Shown piece by piece: positions 1 through 11,365 of a stretch of DNA of 64,000 bases. The position numbers and the translations under genes were made by a program. Source of the DNA: Cepaea nemoralis (taxonomy: Eukaryota; Mollusca; Gastropoda; Stylommatophora; Helicidae); assembly GCA_014155875.1 (NCBI GenBank), contig JACEFZ010022409.1:410001-474000 (forward strand). The letters run 5' to 3'. The notes under the pieces are model-generated. The model saw only the letters and a list, made by a program, of their open reading frames with translations. It searched no databases and was not told the DNA's origin. The stretch's first letter is position 1; the number at the start of each line of letters is the position of its first letter.

Positions 1-90
1 TATATCATAGATGCAACATATGGACAGAACGCAACGACTGCAAGGTTAAACATAGCTGCTATTTATAGCACAGACAAGTTGAACAGGATA

Positions 91-173
91 TGCGAGGGGG
101 CTTCAAATGACAACCTTAAATGATTGTGTGCGTGTGTGTGCGTGCGTGCGTGCGTGTGTGTGTGTGCGTGAGC

Positions 174-204
<31 letters not shown>

Positions 205-305
205 AATATATTCTGACCAAGTAAAGCACAAATGTATCATTTTTCGATGTAGCCACCACTGCGTTCAATGTAAATCCTCCAGCGCCGATACAGTGCTTGG
301 ATTCC
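91..305 (-). mobile_element. mariner deletion derivative, copy 1, 3' part
   Basis: The terminal inverted repeat starts just after a TA at 89-90 (TGCGAGGGGGCTTCAAATGA) and matches, inverted, the end near 4196. The internal sequence parallels the second copy at 16223-16796: a transposase C-terminal remnant followed by a (CA)n tract. The element is cut at 305 by LINE-A and resumes at 3766, with GCTTGGATTCC present on both sides (295-305 and 3766-3776). Confidence 0.8.
126..204. repeat. (GT)n/(GC)n microsatellite inside the mariner derivative
   Basis: Alternating purine-pyrimidine tract, mostly GTGTGC and GTGT. The second mariner copy has a (CA)n tract at the same internal place, so the repeat was already present in their common ancestor. 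Confidence 0.9.
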
Positions 306-315
306 ATCCATCACG

Positions 316-3084
316 TGCCATGCAGGAAAGCGTGAGCGGTCATGACTCGCAATTTCACTAAATCACCAGAGTCGTGGATCAGCTCAGTGTTCCTGTCTCA
401 GACCATGCCATGTGGCCAAGCCATCCAGGTATTTACTTCTCGGTCTTCCCCTTGGTCTGTTCCCTTCGATCTTGCCAGTTGTCACCAAGTTCTCCAGTTC
501 ATTTCTTCTCATAACATGTCCAAAAAATTTTGACTGTCTACGTCTAATTTCTCTAATCAGTTTACGATTTTCATTTGTTTCCTGTAGTACTTGGTCATTG
601 GTTTTTCTGTCTGTCCATGGTATTCTTTGCATTCTCCTCAGAAACCACATTTCTACAGCCATCAGATGTTTTTCAGCTTGACTGCTCATTGTCCAAGTTT
701 CACATCCATACAAAAGTACAGGCTCTATGTAGCACCTCAACACTCTTTTTCTCGTTTCAATTGACATCTTTTTATTGGTCAGTATGTTTTTCATCTTGCT
801 AAAGGCTACTTTCGCCATGGCGATTCTTGTTCTAATCTCTTCAAGGCATCTCCCATCAGATGTTATGACTGTTCCGAGATAATTGTACCGATTCACTTGT
901 TGAAGAATATTCCCATTTACTTGTATATTACTTGTGGTATTTCTTTCTTCCTAGTGACGACCATAATCTGTGTCTTTTACAATTTAATTCTAACCCTAGT
1001 TGTTCACTGTGTGCAACAACCGCATCTACTAATTGTTGCAGATCCTGCTCATTGTCTGCAATCAATACTGTATCATCTGCATATCTAATGTTATTGATGT
1101 TTCGTCTCCAATGCTGATTCCATTTATATCTTTCTACATTTCTGAAATATGTTCACTGTATAGGGAAAAAAAGATCTGGAGACATTACACATCCCTGCCT
1201 AACACCTCTCTTAATAGGCTGATATTGTCCCACTTCATTATCAATCCTTATGGCAGCTAGTTGTTTCCAAGTATATGTTTTTATAAGTCTAATGTCTTTC
1301 CCATCAATTTGTAGATCTGCAAGCATATCTACCATGTTGACATGTCTTACTCTATCGAAAGCCTTTGTGTAGTCAATAAAGCAAAGATGTATATCTTTGT
1401 TTACTTCTATAGAACGTTCAATAACTGATCGCAGCATATACACAGCATTTACTGTTCCCTTTTCCTTCTACAAACCCACATTGTTCTTCTCCTATTTCAG
1501 GATTGTATTTTCTTCCTCACTCTTTGCATGATAATTCGTAGCAGAATCTTTGTGATGTGACTCATTATACTAATTGTTATATGTTGATCACATTCCAAGG
1601 CTCCTGATTTCTTTGGGATTGCAATAAGTAAAGAATTACATAATTCAGAAGGTATATCTCCAGCACCATATAATGTGATACAGCAATATGGTGACTTGAT
1701 CTATTCCATATTCTTCTAAAGCTTTAATCATTTTTGTTGTGATGTTATCTTAACCGGGGGTCTCGCCAGCTTTCAAATGTTTAAGAACATTCCGAACCTC
1801 CATCTTCAAAATTGGCGGTCCTTCATTATTAAATCTAATATCATACTGTTCGTCTCTGTTATCATCATACAAGTTTTTCAAATAATCTGTCCATACCTGT
1901 AGAATCTGATCTTTTTCTATTATGATTTTTCCTTCTTAGGTTTTTAGACAGCCTGCTGATGTACTTGTTCTATTATTAGTAAGTTCCTGAATTCGTTTAT
2001 GCACTAATTTTGTATTTTGACTGTTGTGTTGTTTTTCAATTTCTATGCATTTTTTCTCAAGCCATGCTTCTTTTTCCTCCTTACATAATATTCTGACTTG
2101 TCTGTGAATTTCTTCATATTTGGCAGAATTATTTTTGTTGTGTCTTCTTGTTTCCATTAGTGGTAAAATGTCTTCAGTCATCCAGTTCTTACGACCCACC
2201 TTCTTTAATTTTGAATAGTTGTTTCCTGCAGCCAAACTGATTTAATTCTTCAATACTTCCCATTGATCATCCACATCTTGAAATAGGATCTATAGATTAG
2301 ACAACAGACCAAATATATTATGTACTTCTATACTGAATTTATTTTGTATTTCCTTGTCATTTCTCAACGTACACAGATTATATTTAGTTTTTCCTGCTAT
2401 ACACTTGACTTTATTTAACTTTACCCGTAATGTACCTGTAAGTAATCTATGATCACTATAACAATCAGCACTGAAACATAACTGTTTTTGCAATTGTGAA
2501 CGCATTTCGAAACCTTCTGCTAATGAGAATGTAATCGATCTGGTTTCTAATCCTGCTATCGGGACTCTTCCATGTCCATACTCTTCTAGTGTGTTGTTTA
2601 AACCAGGTGTTTCCTACAATCATTTCCTGCTCTTTTACCCATTCTTCAAGTCTGTATCCTCTTTCGTTTTTCTCTCCCAAACCATGGTTTCCTACTGTGT
2701 ATCCAAACCTTGATTTTCTATTTTTGCATTGAAGTCACCTATTATGATGTTTATTACTGAAGTTTTACATTTCTTTAAAGCAGACTCTATGTCATTATAA
2801 AATTCCGCTACGCTATCTTCATCGGATTCTTCTGTTGGGGCATATATTTGAATAACGTTTATGCTAAAAGGTCTGCCACTTAATTTAACTAGTAGAACTC
2901 TGTCTGACACAGCCCAATATCCTTGAACAGATTTTGATGTTTGCCTTTCCAAGGTAATTGCTACCCCTCTTTGTCGATCTTCTCCTCCAGAATAAATAAT
3001 CTTAAAATCTTCATCTATCTTAATACCTGCTCCTGTCCATCTCGTTTCGCACATACCTAATCTATTAGTTTTCTCTCTTTCCAT
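316..3084 (-). pseudogene. LINE-A endonuclease-reverse transcriptase (broken)
   Basis: Coding remnant of the polyprotein that would nick target DNA and copy LINE RNA into it. Read from 3084 downward, an AP-endonuclease-like domain shows ETRW near the start, QIYAPT, GDFNAK (about 2720), NQIDYIL (about 2540) and SDH (about 2450). A linker at 1936-2235 follows. The reverse transcriptase has palm motif A FIDYTKAFDRV (about 1380-1348), motif B GVRQGC (about 1206) and motif C YADD at 1072-1083. The C-terminal part (384-896) carries CETWTM and the basic GRPRSKYLDGLATWHG motif. The reading frame is broken by several shifts and stops, so no functional protein can be made as read. Confidence 0.88.
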
Positions 3085-3159
3085 TTATTGTTTGATGTTA
3101 TCTAATTTTTCGTCGTCGTTTATAACATCCCAACATTTCATGTTGCTAACTTTAGTATC

Positions 3160-3405
3160 GCCGGTCTCTCTGGCTGAGGGGTTACAACACTTTCTCCGTA
3201 ATCCCGTTTGTCACTCAGAGTCTCGTAGTGGGAGCGAGCTGGGAGCGGTTCGTCCCCCGCTGGTGACTTGCGGGACACTGAGCCGGCCGCTCAGAAAGCA
3301 ATGGCAAACTACTGAGCGTAATCTTGGCAAGAAATCAACAGACAGCTGAAAGATGCTGCTGTTGACAGCGATGTCCTGTAAAGGATATGCAAAAAAAACA
3401 AAAAC
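3160..3405 (+). mobile_element. SINE-2 inserted in the LINE-A leader
   Basis: A 246-bp insertion flanked by an exact 11-bp TSD, ACTTTAGTATC (3149-3159 and 3406-3416), ending in an A-rich tail. It has the family core CAGAAAGCAATGGCAAACTA and the terminal motif TCCTGTAAAGGATATGCAA. Its head is a degraded tRNA-like region. Other copies lie at about 29.4, 38.2, 38.5, 40.1, 46.3, 48.7, 50.4 and 50.7 kb. Confidence 0.85.
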
Positions 3406-3765
3406 ACTTTAGTATCTCTGTCCTTGTCTTGTGATCTGTAATTAGGCGAATCATAATGAACTAAGCACTTTTAAAGAAGTTAGTTTGCCGTTGCTTTCCT
3501 TCCTTGGCAGTGACCATACTGGTCGGTGACGGCAGTCAATGTCCTGTGAAAGAGATCTTCTGTATACCGTCGCGAAACTTGAGACCATAACCAACAGCTA
3601 TCTGTCGGCTGCCCTCAAAATTTCATCCACCACCTGTCTTCCATGGCTTCTTGTGAACTCTTCCAATAAGCGAACTACGAAATAACACCACATAATCCAC
3701 AGGAAAACACTAAAAACAGCGTCTCCCGAAGGATGAACGTTAAGTCGTCGCCATTTTTGCCGGAA

Positions 3766-4196
3766 GCTTGGATTCCTGTAGAAAAATCCACTTTGGGGGG
3801 GAGGACACTACTCGGTGTGCCTGACCCGATCGTGAACAGTTTGCCACAGAAGTCACGCCGTTTTGAAATTTCCTACTCCACTCATACACTTGCTGGACTG
3901 TCAGGCATACATCATAATGCTGGACATTCATTCGCCGATGAATTTCTAAAGGCTTCACTTCTTCACAGATCAACAAACGGATAACAGAAGGCTGCTCCTC
4001 TTTGGTGCATGTCAAAAGTGGGTCGGCCATCTTAAAACTGTTCTTATGCCGACACCGTGTTCGTCTGCACAGTGATGTCACGTGCTGAAGCCCCTTGGCA
4101 TCCTTAACAACAATATAAACAGGTTACAAGACAATAAATAGCATGGTTGTTGTAATTTCTATCACACTTTTAAGGTTTTCATTTGAATCCCCCTCG
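3766..4196 (-). mobile_element. mariner deletion derivative, copy 1, 5' part
   Basis: Continues the element broken at 305. It ends in an inverted repeat (reading inward on the minus strand, TCGAGGGGGATTCAAATGAA) that matches the left terminus. The outer TA expected for mariner is not preserved here (GT is seen). Without the LINE the element would be about 640 bp, close to the 574 bp of copy 2. Confidence 0.75.
3777..4030 (-). pseudogene. mariner transposase N-terminal helix-turn-helix fragment
   Basis: The frame begins MADPLLTCTKEEQ and continues through VIRLLICEEVKPLEIHRRM to VQQVYEWSRKFQNG, the pattern of the Mos1/SETMAR-type HTH that binds transposon ends. It should lead into the catalytic DDD domain but instead joins directly to the transposase C-terminal tail, as in the copy at 16387-16700. 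The catalytic domain is absent. At most it could encode a DNA-binding peptide. Confidence 0.75.
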
Positions 4197-4490
4197 AAGT
4201 TGAGTTGGGCCACTCCTTACAAAGAACGAGGATCTGTCGTGTGGCATTTTAATGTGGCCGACACTTGATGGTCCTCTCTCGTGTCTTTGTGTTGCATTCT
4301 ATCCTCGTTTGCATGTCCCGCGTTTGGCTTATTTGAATGCGTGATCAATACGGAGCAAGGGAGGGGATGGGAGAAGCGGTGGTGGGAGAGGAGTTCATAT
4401 GGCTTGACCCACGTCTTTCACTTAATGGTGGTCAGCTTGGAGATAGATAGCCAGCCATTCATTAACATATGATAAGTATCCCTCCCACTC
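4197..4490. other. no feature recognised
   Basis: Low-copy sequence to the right of the mariner end. No transposon similarity, convincing open frame or repeat was seen. Confidence 0.4.
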
Positions 4491-4492
4491 TA

Positions 4493-4514
4493 ACCATCTC
4501 TCTCTCTCTCTCTT

Positions 4515-4565
<51 letters not shown>

Positions 4566-4689
4566 CTGTCACTCTCACTTTCTCTCTCTCTCTCTCTCTG
4601 TTTTTCTATCTCTTTCAGTTCGTTCGGCCGTCATCTATCTGTTTATCTGTCTATCTGTCTATCTGTCTATCTGTCTATCTGTCTATCTA

Positions 4690-4754
<65 letters not shown>

Positions 4755-4870
4755 CTGTCTGTCTGTCTGCCTGCCTGCCTGCCTGCCTGCCCGTGTGTCC
4801 GTCCGTCCGTCCGTCTGCCCGCCCGCCCGCCCGCCCATCTCCTCCTCCTCCTCCTCCCCACCCTCCTCCT
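4493..4870. repeat. compound pyrimidine microsatellite
   Basis: Successive blocks of (CT)n, (CTAT)n, (CTGT)n from about 4685 to 4770, (CTGC)n, (CCGT)n, (CCGC)n and (CTC)n. Each block differs from its neighbour by one substitution in the unit, suggesting stepwise spread of point mutations by slippage. Long open frames on both strands here are composition artefacts. Confidence 0.95.
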
Positions 4871-5371
4871 CTCTTTTATCTTCCAATGCAACATGGACCC
4901 TCCACCAACTCACGCCAGTCTTCCTATCCTGTGCCATCCTCCCACAACTCACGCCAGCCCTCCTAGCCTGTGCCATCTCCTCACAATAAATCCAGTAAAT
5001 AATACGCCGACCTCCCGTGGCTAAACCTCACTTCAAGCCGTGAAGTCATACGTACATTTATCTGGTCATGTAGATAAATTTGCGGGGGAAATGATTCAGA
5101 TAATACCATCAAAATAGACCTGTATTTGCCGAGAGTATTCCATGGGAGCGGATGTCTTTGACATGCGCAAACACGTTCCATCTGCACCATCGTGTGATAA
5201 AGTAAATTCGAGATATCAACTGATGTGATGCGGTTTGGCAAACTATCATTTTCACTGCATATAGATATAAGCATTGCAGTCTCATCACACAAGATCACAC
5301 AAGGAGAATCCGAGCACAGTGCACGTACTACATACCACCAAGTAGGATCTATATGTGGTTATGTTAGAATG
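4871..5371. other. short duplication, otherwise no feature recognised
   Basis: Between about 4900 and 4990 a phrase of roughly 38 bp (CAACTCACGCCAG...CTGTGCCATC) is repeated twice. From 5000 to 5371 nothing recognisable was found. Confidence 0.4.
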
Positions 5372-5748
5372 TTTGGCACCTTGCCGTCTTGACAGACGAT
5401 AGTTTGTTACATCGTGCGTCACAACAGGTTAATGTCTGCAACCCATTACGGTATCGAATGTGACTGGGCAGACCAATTCACACGGTAAATATTCGTCCAC
5501 GATGCATGCATGTGAACACATGGTCATTTCCACCATCTTGTACCATCTGATGTCTCACAAGCTCAGCGTGTAATCTATCTGCAATCATATTCTGCTTTGT
5601 CTTTATTCCATTCCTGAACTTGTCCCTCCATGTAAGGAGAACAGCGGCGACCTGCTCCCATGATATCAATGCCTATGTCAATCATGTACCGATCACACCC
5701 GTCTTTGTACCGTAGTAAAGGCCGACCACGAGATCATTTACCCATCTG
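5372..5748 (-). mobile_element. LINE-D 3' end, copy 1
   Basis: The minus strand encodes a broken C-terminus (WEQVAA, FRNGIKTK, GNDHVFTC) matching the better copy at 20421-20981, then a 3' UTR ending CCGTCTTGACAGACG-type hairpin plus AAGGTGCCAA (5372-5410). It is truncated upstream around 5748, where a LINE-C tail begins. Confidence 0.8.
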
Positions 5749-5838
5749 TCTCATCTCATCTTGTTCATCTTGTAACTGGCGGTGTCGAGGTGAAGCTTAC
5801 ACAACGGGAGAGTGCCCGTTTATGGGCTTCATATATCG
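5749..5838 (-). mobile_element. LINE-C 3' tail fragment
   Basis: About 90 bp matching the end of LINE-C at 45215-45354 in inverse orientation. It includes the hairpin region (GTGCCCGTTTATGGGC) and the (GATGA)n-type terminus seen as TCTCATCTCATCTTG. Confidence 0.7.
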
Positions 5839-6130
5839 AGATAAAACAAAGACAATTGAAATATTTTGGTCGCTTAAAACGTTATGAAAGTTTGAAGAGA
5901 ACCATCATGGAGGGACATATGCCCAGGAAGAGAAGAAGAGGAAAGTCACAGAGAAGATGGGTGCAGGATGTGGTGGATGATTTCCAGATGGGTGTATCGG
6001 ACGTGGAACATCTTGCTCATGACCTAGAAATTTACAATAAGGTTGGTATGGAAGCGAAGTTCTGCAAAGGACATGCTACTGAGTGAATGAATGAATGAAT
6101 GAATGAATGAATGAATGAATGAGTGAATGA
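5839..6130 (+). mobile_element. LINE-B 3' end, copy 2, with (GAAT)n tail
   Basis: Translates as LKYFGRLKRYESLKRTIMEG, then RRWVQDV, FCKGHATE and stop (6084-6086). This parallels LINE-B copy 1 (18890-19129). It ends in a (GAAT)n array from about 6081, the terminal repeat of this family. Confidence 0.85.
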
Positions 6131-6875
6131 ATTATTAGTGAAGATGATACAGTGCTGATTGCAGACAATGAGCAGGTTCTGCAACATTTAGTAGATGCGC
6201 TTGTTTCACGCAGTGAACAACTAGAGTTAGAATTAAATTGTAAGAAGACATAAATTATGGTTGTCACCGGGAAGAAAGAAATATCACAAAGTAATATTCA
6301 AGTAAACGGGAATATTCTTCAACAAGTGAATATGTACAATTATCTCGGAACAGTCATAACATCTGGTGGGAGATGCCTTGAAGAGATACAATAATCGCCA
6401 TGGCGAAAGTAGCTTTTTGCAAGATTGAAAACTTTCTGACCAATAAAAAGATATCGTATGCAACGAGAGAAAGAGTGTTGCAGTGCTTTTTAGAATATGT
6501 ACTTTTGTATGGATCTCAAGCGTGGACAATGAATAGACAAGTTGAAAAACATCCGATGGCTCTGGAAATGTGGTTTCTAAGGAAAATGCAAAGAATACCA
6601 TGGGCAGACAGAAAAACCAATGACCAAGAACTACAAGAAATAAATGAAAACAGGAAACGTACACGCAGACAGTCACAATATTTTGGAAACGTTATGAGAA
6701 GAAATAAATTGGAGAACTTGGTGACAACTGGCAAGATTGAGGGGAAAAGAACAAGGGCAAGGCAGATAGATAAATACCTGGATTGCTTGGCCATGTGGTA
6801 TGATCGAGACAAAAACAAAAACACAGAGATCTTCGGTCATTCTGACTTCCAAAACATGATGTACCACCAGAAGAA
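6131..6875 (+). pseudogene. LINE-A 3' end, copy 2
   Basis: Begins inside the reverse transcriptase just at motif C (EDDTVLIADNEQ, a damaged YADD) and runs through MYNYLGTVITSGG, WTMNRQ, RRMQ-like RKMQRIPWADRKTND and LENLVTTGKIEG to a degraded end near 6875. It has a stop around 6250 and a shift near 6395. It lies immediately downstream of the LINE-B (GAAT)n tail. Confidence 0.85.
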
Positions 6876-7545
6876 GAAGATAGAACCCGGGGCACTAACC
6901 ACCATGTCTGAATGCCCGAGAGTTACCTCCGAGAGACTACTTCTCCATGTGCGGGATGATCTTGCGAATCCGCCGTCCGATCACACCCCTATTATCTGTG
7001 CTGGTTGATGCATAAGCCCAGCGCGCGCGCACACACACACACGCACACACACACACACTTACTGACAAATGAAGGCAGCTTCCTGACAGCTATAACATAG
7101 AAATGCGTAATATGGCGATCAAATTACCCGCCAAGATGTCACACTCGCCGTCCACCGCAGTCATCAGACATGGCTGCCCTAATGCAGATCACGTGACCTA
7201 GACCATGGTGCATTGCAAAGAAAGTATGATTTCTGACGGTTCCTGTGGCAACTTCTTCCGGTCGATGCAAAGTAATATCTTGGAAGCAGAATAACCGGAA
7301 GTGGGTAGGCAAACATGTCTGCCGTGTGCCGAATGGTGACTTAATGCGGATTTTCGCAGGCGATGAAGCCAGACAGGCGAACAAACGCATTAACAAAAGA
7401 ACATCATCGGGATATTTGTGATTGGCGGGAAAACCCTAAAATCTGGAATGCAGCAGGATTTGATTTCTTATAAGTGTTTTATACTTCAATTGAATCAATA
7501 CAAGGGAAATGCTCAACCAAGCTGATGCAGGGTGTATTTTTTAAT
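6876..7545. other. no gene recognised; short (CA)n tract
   Basis: Holds a (GC)/(CA) microsatellite at 7020-7059. Otherwise no transposon similarity or credible reading frame was recognised. Confidence 0.4.
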
Positions 7546-7995
7546 GACTGGACTTTTTGAACATATTGCCGTTCCAAGTTTTGTATTCACCGTATGTGGA
7601 TTTATGCAACATACACTGCTATAATGTGTCTTAATTTCGGTAAAGTTTCCACATTACAGCTCTATTCACAGATGATGTTGGAAATATCCGCCACGGTTTA
7701 GTTGGCAAGTGTGGATACGTTTGTTCATGGTGTCAAAGGCTGTGTGCAGTTCGGGCACTGTCATGTTAGTAATGTTGCTGACAATTGAAACCTAAAGTTC
7801 TATTATTGTATAGGGATTGTTTTTGTACTCCTTTCCTTTAAGTGCCGCCCAGAGGGAATAATCCAGGGGAATAAGATCCTGAGAGCGTACAGGCCAAATT
7901 CGGTGAGAGGTTATGCGAGTTGCAAGAATTGCCACTGTTAAGAAACACATTTCCACCAAAAATACTCTTTCTACAATAGTTAACACCGTAGTAGC
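7546..7995 (-). pseudogene. mariner/Tc1-superfamily transposase C-terminal remnant
   Basis: On the minus strand from about 7910, RIWPVRSQDLIPLDYSLWAALKGK resembles the conserved 'WPPRSPDLTPLDFFLWG' block around the last catalytic acidic residue of DDE/D transposases. It is followed by KRIHTCQLNRGGYFQHHL, a typical C-terminus. A stop separates the two blocks. No terminal inverted repeats were found. Assignment is by remembered family pattern. Confidence 0.6.
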
Positions 7996-8712
7996 TGAGA
8001 TAAGTTACTAAATCATATGCATGTAGTAGTGATATTCTAAAGTAACCTTTAAATGGCGCTTGAACTATGACGTAATACACGGTGAATATAAAAAAGGTAC
8101 GCCAATATTTTCAACACTTCCACAGTCATTAAATATGCACCCTGCATGCATGCAGACAGGCAGGCAAGCAGGCAGACCTGCTTACATACCTGAATACATA
8201 CCTACATCATTTACACAACTCACAATTATACACCCATACAGTAACACACACAAATACTTACTTCCTCGCACACACAATCGACAGAAGGATACACCAAGAT
8301 ATTATGCTAGATGGACCGTGGCGGTTGTATGGCGGAATATATGGACAGAGTTGATCTGGAACACAGAGAACCGAGATCTGAACAGAGAAGACATGCACGC
8401 CTACGCCGGTTGGCATGGCACATGATGATGACAAGTGTTCAGTGTCCCCCACCGATATCAGAGGAGACAGTAGACACGTTACAACGGGACAGCTAGATGC
8501 ACGCTCTCACTCCAAAGTTTTGTGAAGCCTTCGACATAATCTTGCTCTGTCTTTCCTCGTCCCTTTCGTCTATAATTTTTATTATAAAGCTAGTGACTAT
8601 ATTCAATTTCTTCTGCTAATATATTTCATACATTTCATTGTTGTTTAACAGATGGTTGTGGTCAAAGTTCTAGTAGTCACCACTATTATTAATACATCTG
8701 AGTTTGTTATCT
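7996..8712. other. no gene; possible degraded LINE-A end at 8340-8437
   Basis: A stretch ending MHAYAGWHGT-stop (about 8390-8422) recalls the LINE-A C-terminus (MTAHAFRHGT-stop) but is too diverged to be firm. Short CAGG repeats occur at 8155-8175. The remainder is unassigned. Confidence 0.3.
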
Positions 8713-10378
8713 TTTCTGTCCGCGATATTCTCATCATCTTTCTCTGTTCAGGATATTCTCAACATTCTTGTCAGTACGCAATATTCTCAACATTCTTGTC
8801 AGTACGAGATATACTCAACATTCTTCCCTGTCCATGATATACTCAACATTCTTCCCTGTCCATGATATACTCAACATTCTTCCCTGTCCACGATATTCTC
8901 AACATTCTTCTCTGTCAACGATATTCTCAACATTCTTCTCATTCCAGGATATTTTCAACAATTTCTCTGTCCACGATATACTCAACATTCTTCCCTGTCC
9001 ACGATATACTCAACGTTCTTCCCTGTCCATGATATACTCAACATTCTTCCCTGTCCATGATAGACTCAACATTCCTCCCTGTCCACGATATACTCAACAT
9101 TCTTCCCTGTCCATGATATTCTCAACATTCTTCCCTGTCCACGATATACTCAACATACTTCCCTGTCCATGATATACTCAACATTCTTCCCTGTCCACGA
9201 TATACTCGACATTCTTCCTTGCCCACGATATACTCGACATTCTTCCCTGTCCACGATATATTCGACATTCTTCCCTGTCCATGATATACTCAACATACTT
9301 CCCTGTCCACGATATACTCAACATACTTCACTGTCCATGATATACTCAACATACTTCCCTGTCCATGATATACTCAACATACTTCCCTGTCCATGATATA
9401 CTCAACATACTTCCCTGTCCATGATATACTCAACATACTTCCCTGTCCATGATATACTCAACATTCTTCCCTGTCCACGATATACTCAACATACTTCCCT
9501 GTCCACGATATACTCAACATACTTCCCTGTCCACGATATACTCAACATACTTCCCTGTCTATGATATACTCAACATACTTCCCTGTCCATGATATAATCA
9601 AAATACTTCCCTGTCCATGATATACTCAACATACTTCCCTGTCCATGATATACTCAACATACTTCCCTGTCCATGATATACTCAACATACTTCCCTGTCC
9701 ATGATATACTCAACATACTTCCCTGTCCACGATATACTCAACATACTTCCCTGTCCATGATATACTCAACATACTTCCCTGTCCATGATATACTCAACAT
9801 ACTTCCCTGTCCATGATATACTCAACATACTTCCCTGTCCATGATATACTCAACATACTTCCCTGTCCATGATATACTCAACATACTTCCCTGTCCATGG
9901 TATACTCAACATACTTCCCTGTCCATGATATACTCAAAATACTTCCCAGTCCACGATATACTCAACATTCTTCCCTGTCCATGATATACTCAACAAACTT
10001 CTCTGTCCACGATATACACAACATTCTTCTGTCCATGATATACTCAAGATTCTTCTCTTTCCACGATATTCTCAACATTCTTCTCTGTCCACGACATTCT
10101 CAACAGTCTTCTCTGTCCACGATATTCTCAACATTCTTCTCTGTCCACGATATTCTCAACATTCTTCTCTGTCCACGATATTCTCAACATTCTTCTCTGT
10201 CCACGATATTCTCAACATATCTTTTTTTCTCAGATATTTTCAACATTTGTCTTTGTCTCCGACATTCTCAACATTCTTCTTTGTCTCAGATATTCTCAAC
10301 ATTATTCTCTCTTCACGTATTCTCAACATTCTTCCCTGTCCATGTTTTTCTCAAAATTCTTATCAGTCAAGTATATTT
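8713..10378. repeat. 28-bp minisatellite, about 59 units
   Basis: The unit is close to CCATGATATACTCAACATAC plus TTCCCTGT (28 bp). Central units (about 9280-9930) are nearly identical. Units toward both edges vary more (TTCTCTGTCCACGATATTC type). Twenty-eight is not a multiple of three, so the open frames across it are accidental. Confidence 0.95.
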
Positions 10379-10470
10379 TCGAGAGAGAGAGAGAGAGAGA
10401 GAGCTAGGGGAGGGAGAGAGAGGGGGAGAGAGAGAGAGCGAGAGAGAGAGAGGGGGGGGGGGAGAGAAGA
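10379..10470. repeat. (GA)n purine tract
   Basis: GA-rich run with a short G tract at about 10452-10461. Confidence 0.9.
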
Positions 10471-10569
10471 AAATCCAGATCTCAGTATGTCACGTTCAAT
10501 CAACATGTCATTGCTAATCCGAACAAAAAGAAGAAAAAAAAGAAAACAATATACTGGAGATGACACATT

Positions 10570-10798
10570 TGGGCAACAACGACAGTGTTATCTTGTCAAC
10601 AACATCAGTCTTATCTTGTCAACAACGTTAGTGTTATCTTGTCAACAACTGCCAACAAACACATGAAGTCAGTTTCACAAAGACACACACATGCAGTCAG
10701 TTTGACAGATAAATACATGCAGTCAGTTTGACACAGATACACATATGCAGTCAGCTTGACACAGAAACACACATGCAGTCAGTTTGACACAGATACAC
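10570..10798. repeat. two short tandem repeats
   Basis: About three copies of a unit containing TTATCTTGTCAACAAC (10588-10650), then about five copies of a roughly 28-33 bp unit containing ACATGCAGTCAGTTTGACA (10660-10798). Confidence 0.8.
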
Positions 10799-11042
10799 AC
10801 CAGTTGATCACCCTTGTAACGCTCTGAAGCATTGTAGATACATGGCGGAGCCCTCGTTTTTATAGGTCAACCGGCACTGGACGGTGGCGGGGTCAGTGTC
10901 ACGGACGCCGGTACATCCCAGAACATGTCTGTGTACCTGGGTCGTCATGGGATCCTGGGTCCGTGGAAACAAAGTTGCCTCGTTAAGGAATCACACACAT
11001 AGTCTAGCCACTGGGTCGGTAGGCAAGCGATGTAGCCAATGC
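10799..11042. other. no feature recognised
   Basis: Spacer between arrays, GC-richer than its surroundings. No similarity recognised. Confidence 0.4.
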
Positions 11043-11365
11043 AGTGCCACGTCTGTCACTTCTGTCACGTCTGTCACTTATGTCGCGTATGTCATTTTTG
11101 TCATGTCTGTCACTTCTGCCACGTCTGTCACGTCTTTCACATATGTCATATCTGCTACTTCTGCCACGTATGTCACATATGCCATGACTGTCACTTCTGT
11201 CATGTCTATCATTTCTGTCACGTCTGTCATTCTTACCATGTCTGTCACTTCTGCCAGGTATGTCACGTCTGTCATGCCTGCCGTGTATGTCACGTCTACC
11301 GCGACTGCCACGTCTGTTACGACTGTCATGTCTGCAATTATTGCCACGTCTGCCAGTTTCACAGA
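11043..11365. repeat. 9-bp minisatellite
   Basis: Degenerate repeats of TGTCACKTC (9 bp, variants TGTCATTTC, TGCCACGTC and others). The unit is a multiple of three, so several frames stay open on both strands. Base changes are scattered rather than codon-phased. Confidence 0.9.

Larger units (their letters stand above)
306..3765 (-). mobile_element. LINE-A, near full-length non-LTR retrotransposon (RTE-like)
   Basis: About 3.46 kb inserted into a mariner element with an 11-bp TSD, GCTTGGATTCC, at 295-305 and 3766-3776. On the minus strand it has a 5' leader (3765 to about 3085), an endonuclease, a reverse transcriptase, a C-terminal domain and a short ATGGATGG 3' tail. The leader is interrupted by a SINE-2 at 3160-3405. 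No RNase H and no separate ORF1 are seen, which fits an RTE-type organisation. Truncated relatives lie at 6131-6875, 15965-16157, 25855-26275, 32554-33144 and 39805-40062. Confidence 0.85.

Noticed and set aside
8340..8437. LINE-A copy
   Set aside because: Only the final ~10 codons resemble the family and the rest cannot be aligned; kept as a low-confidence note.
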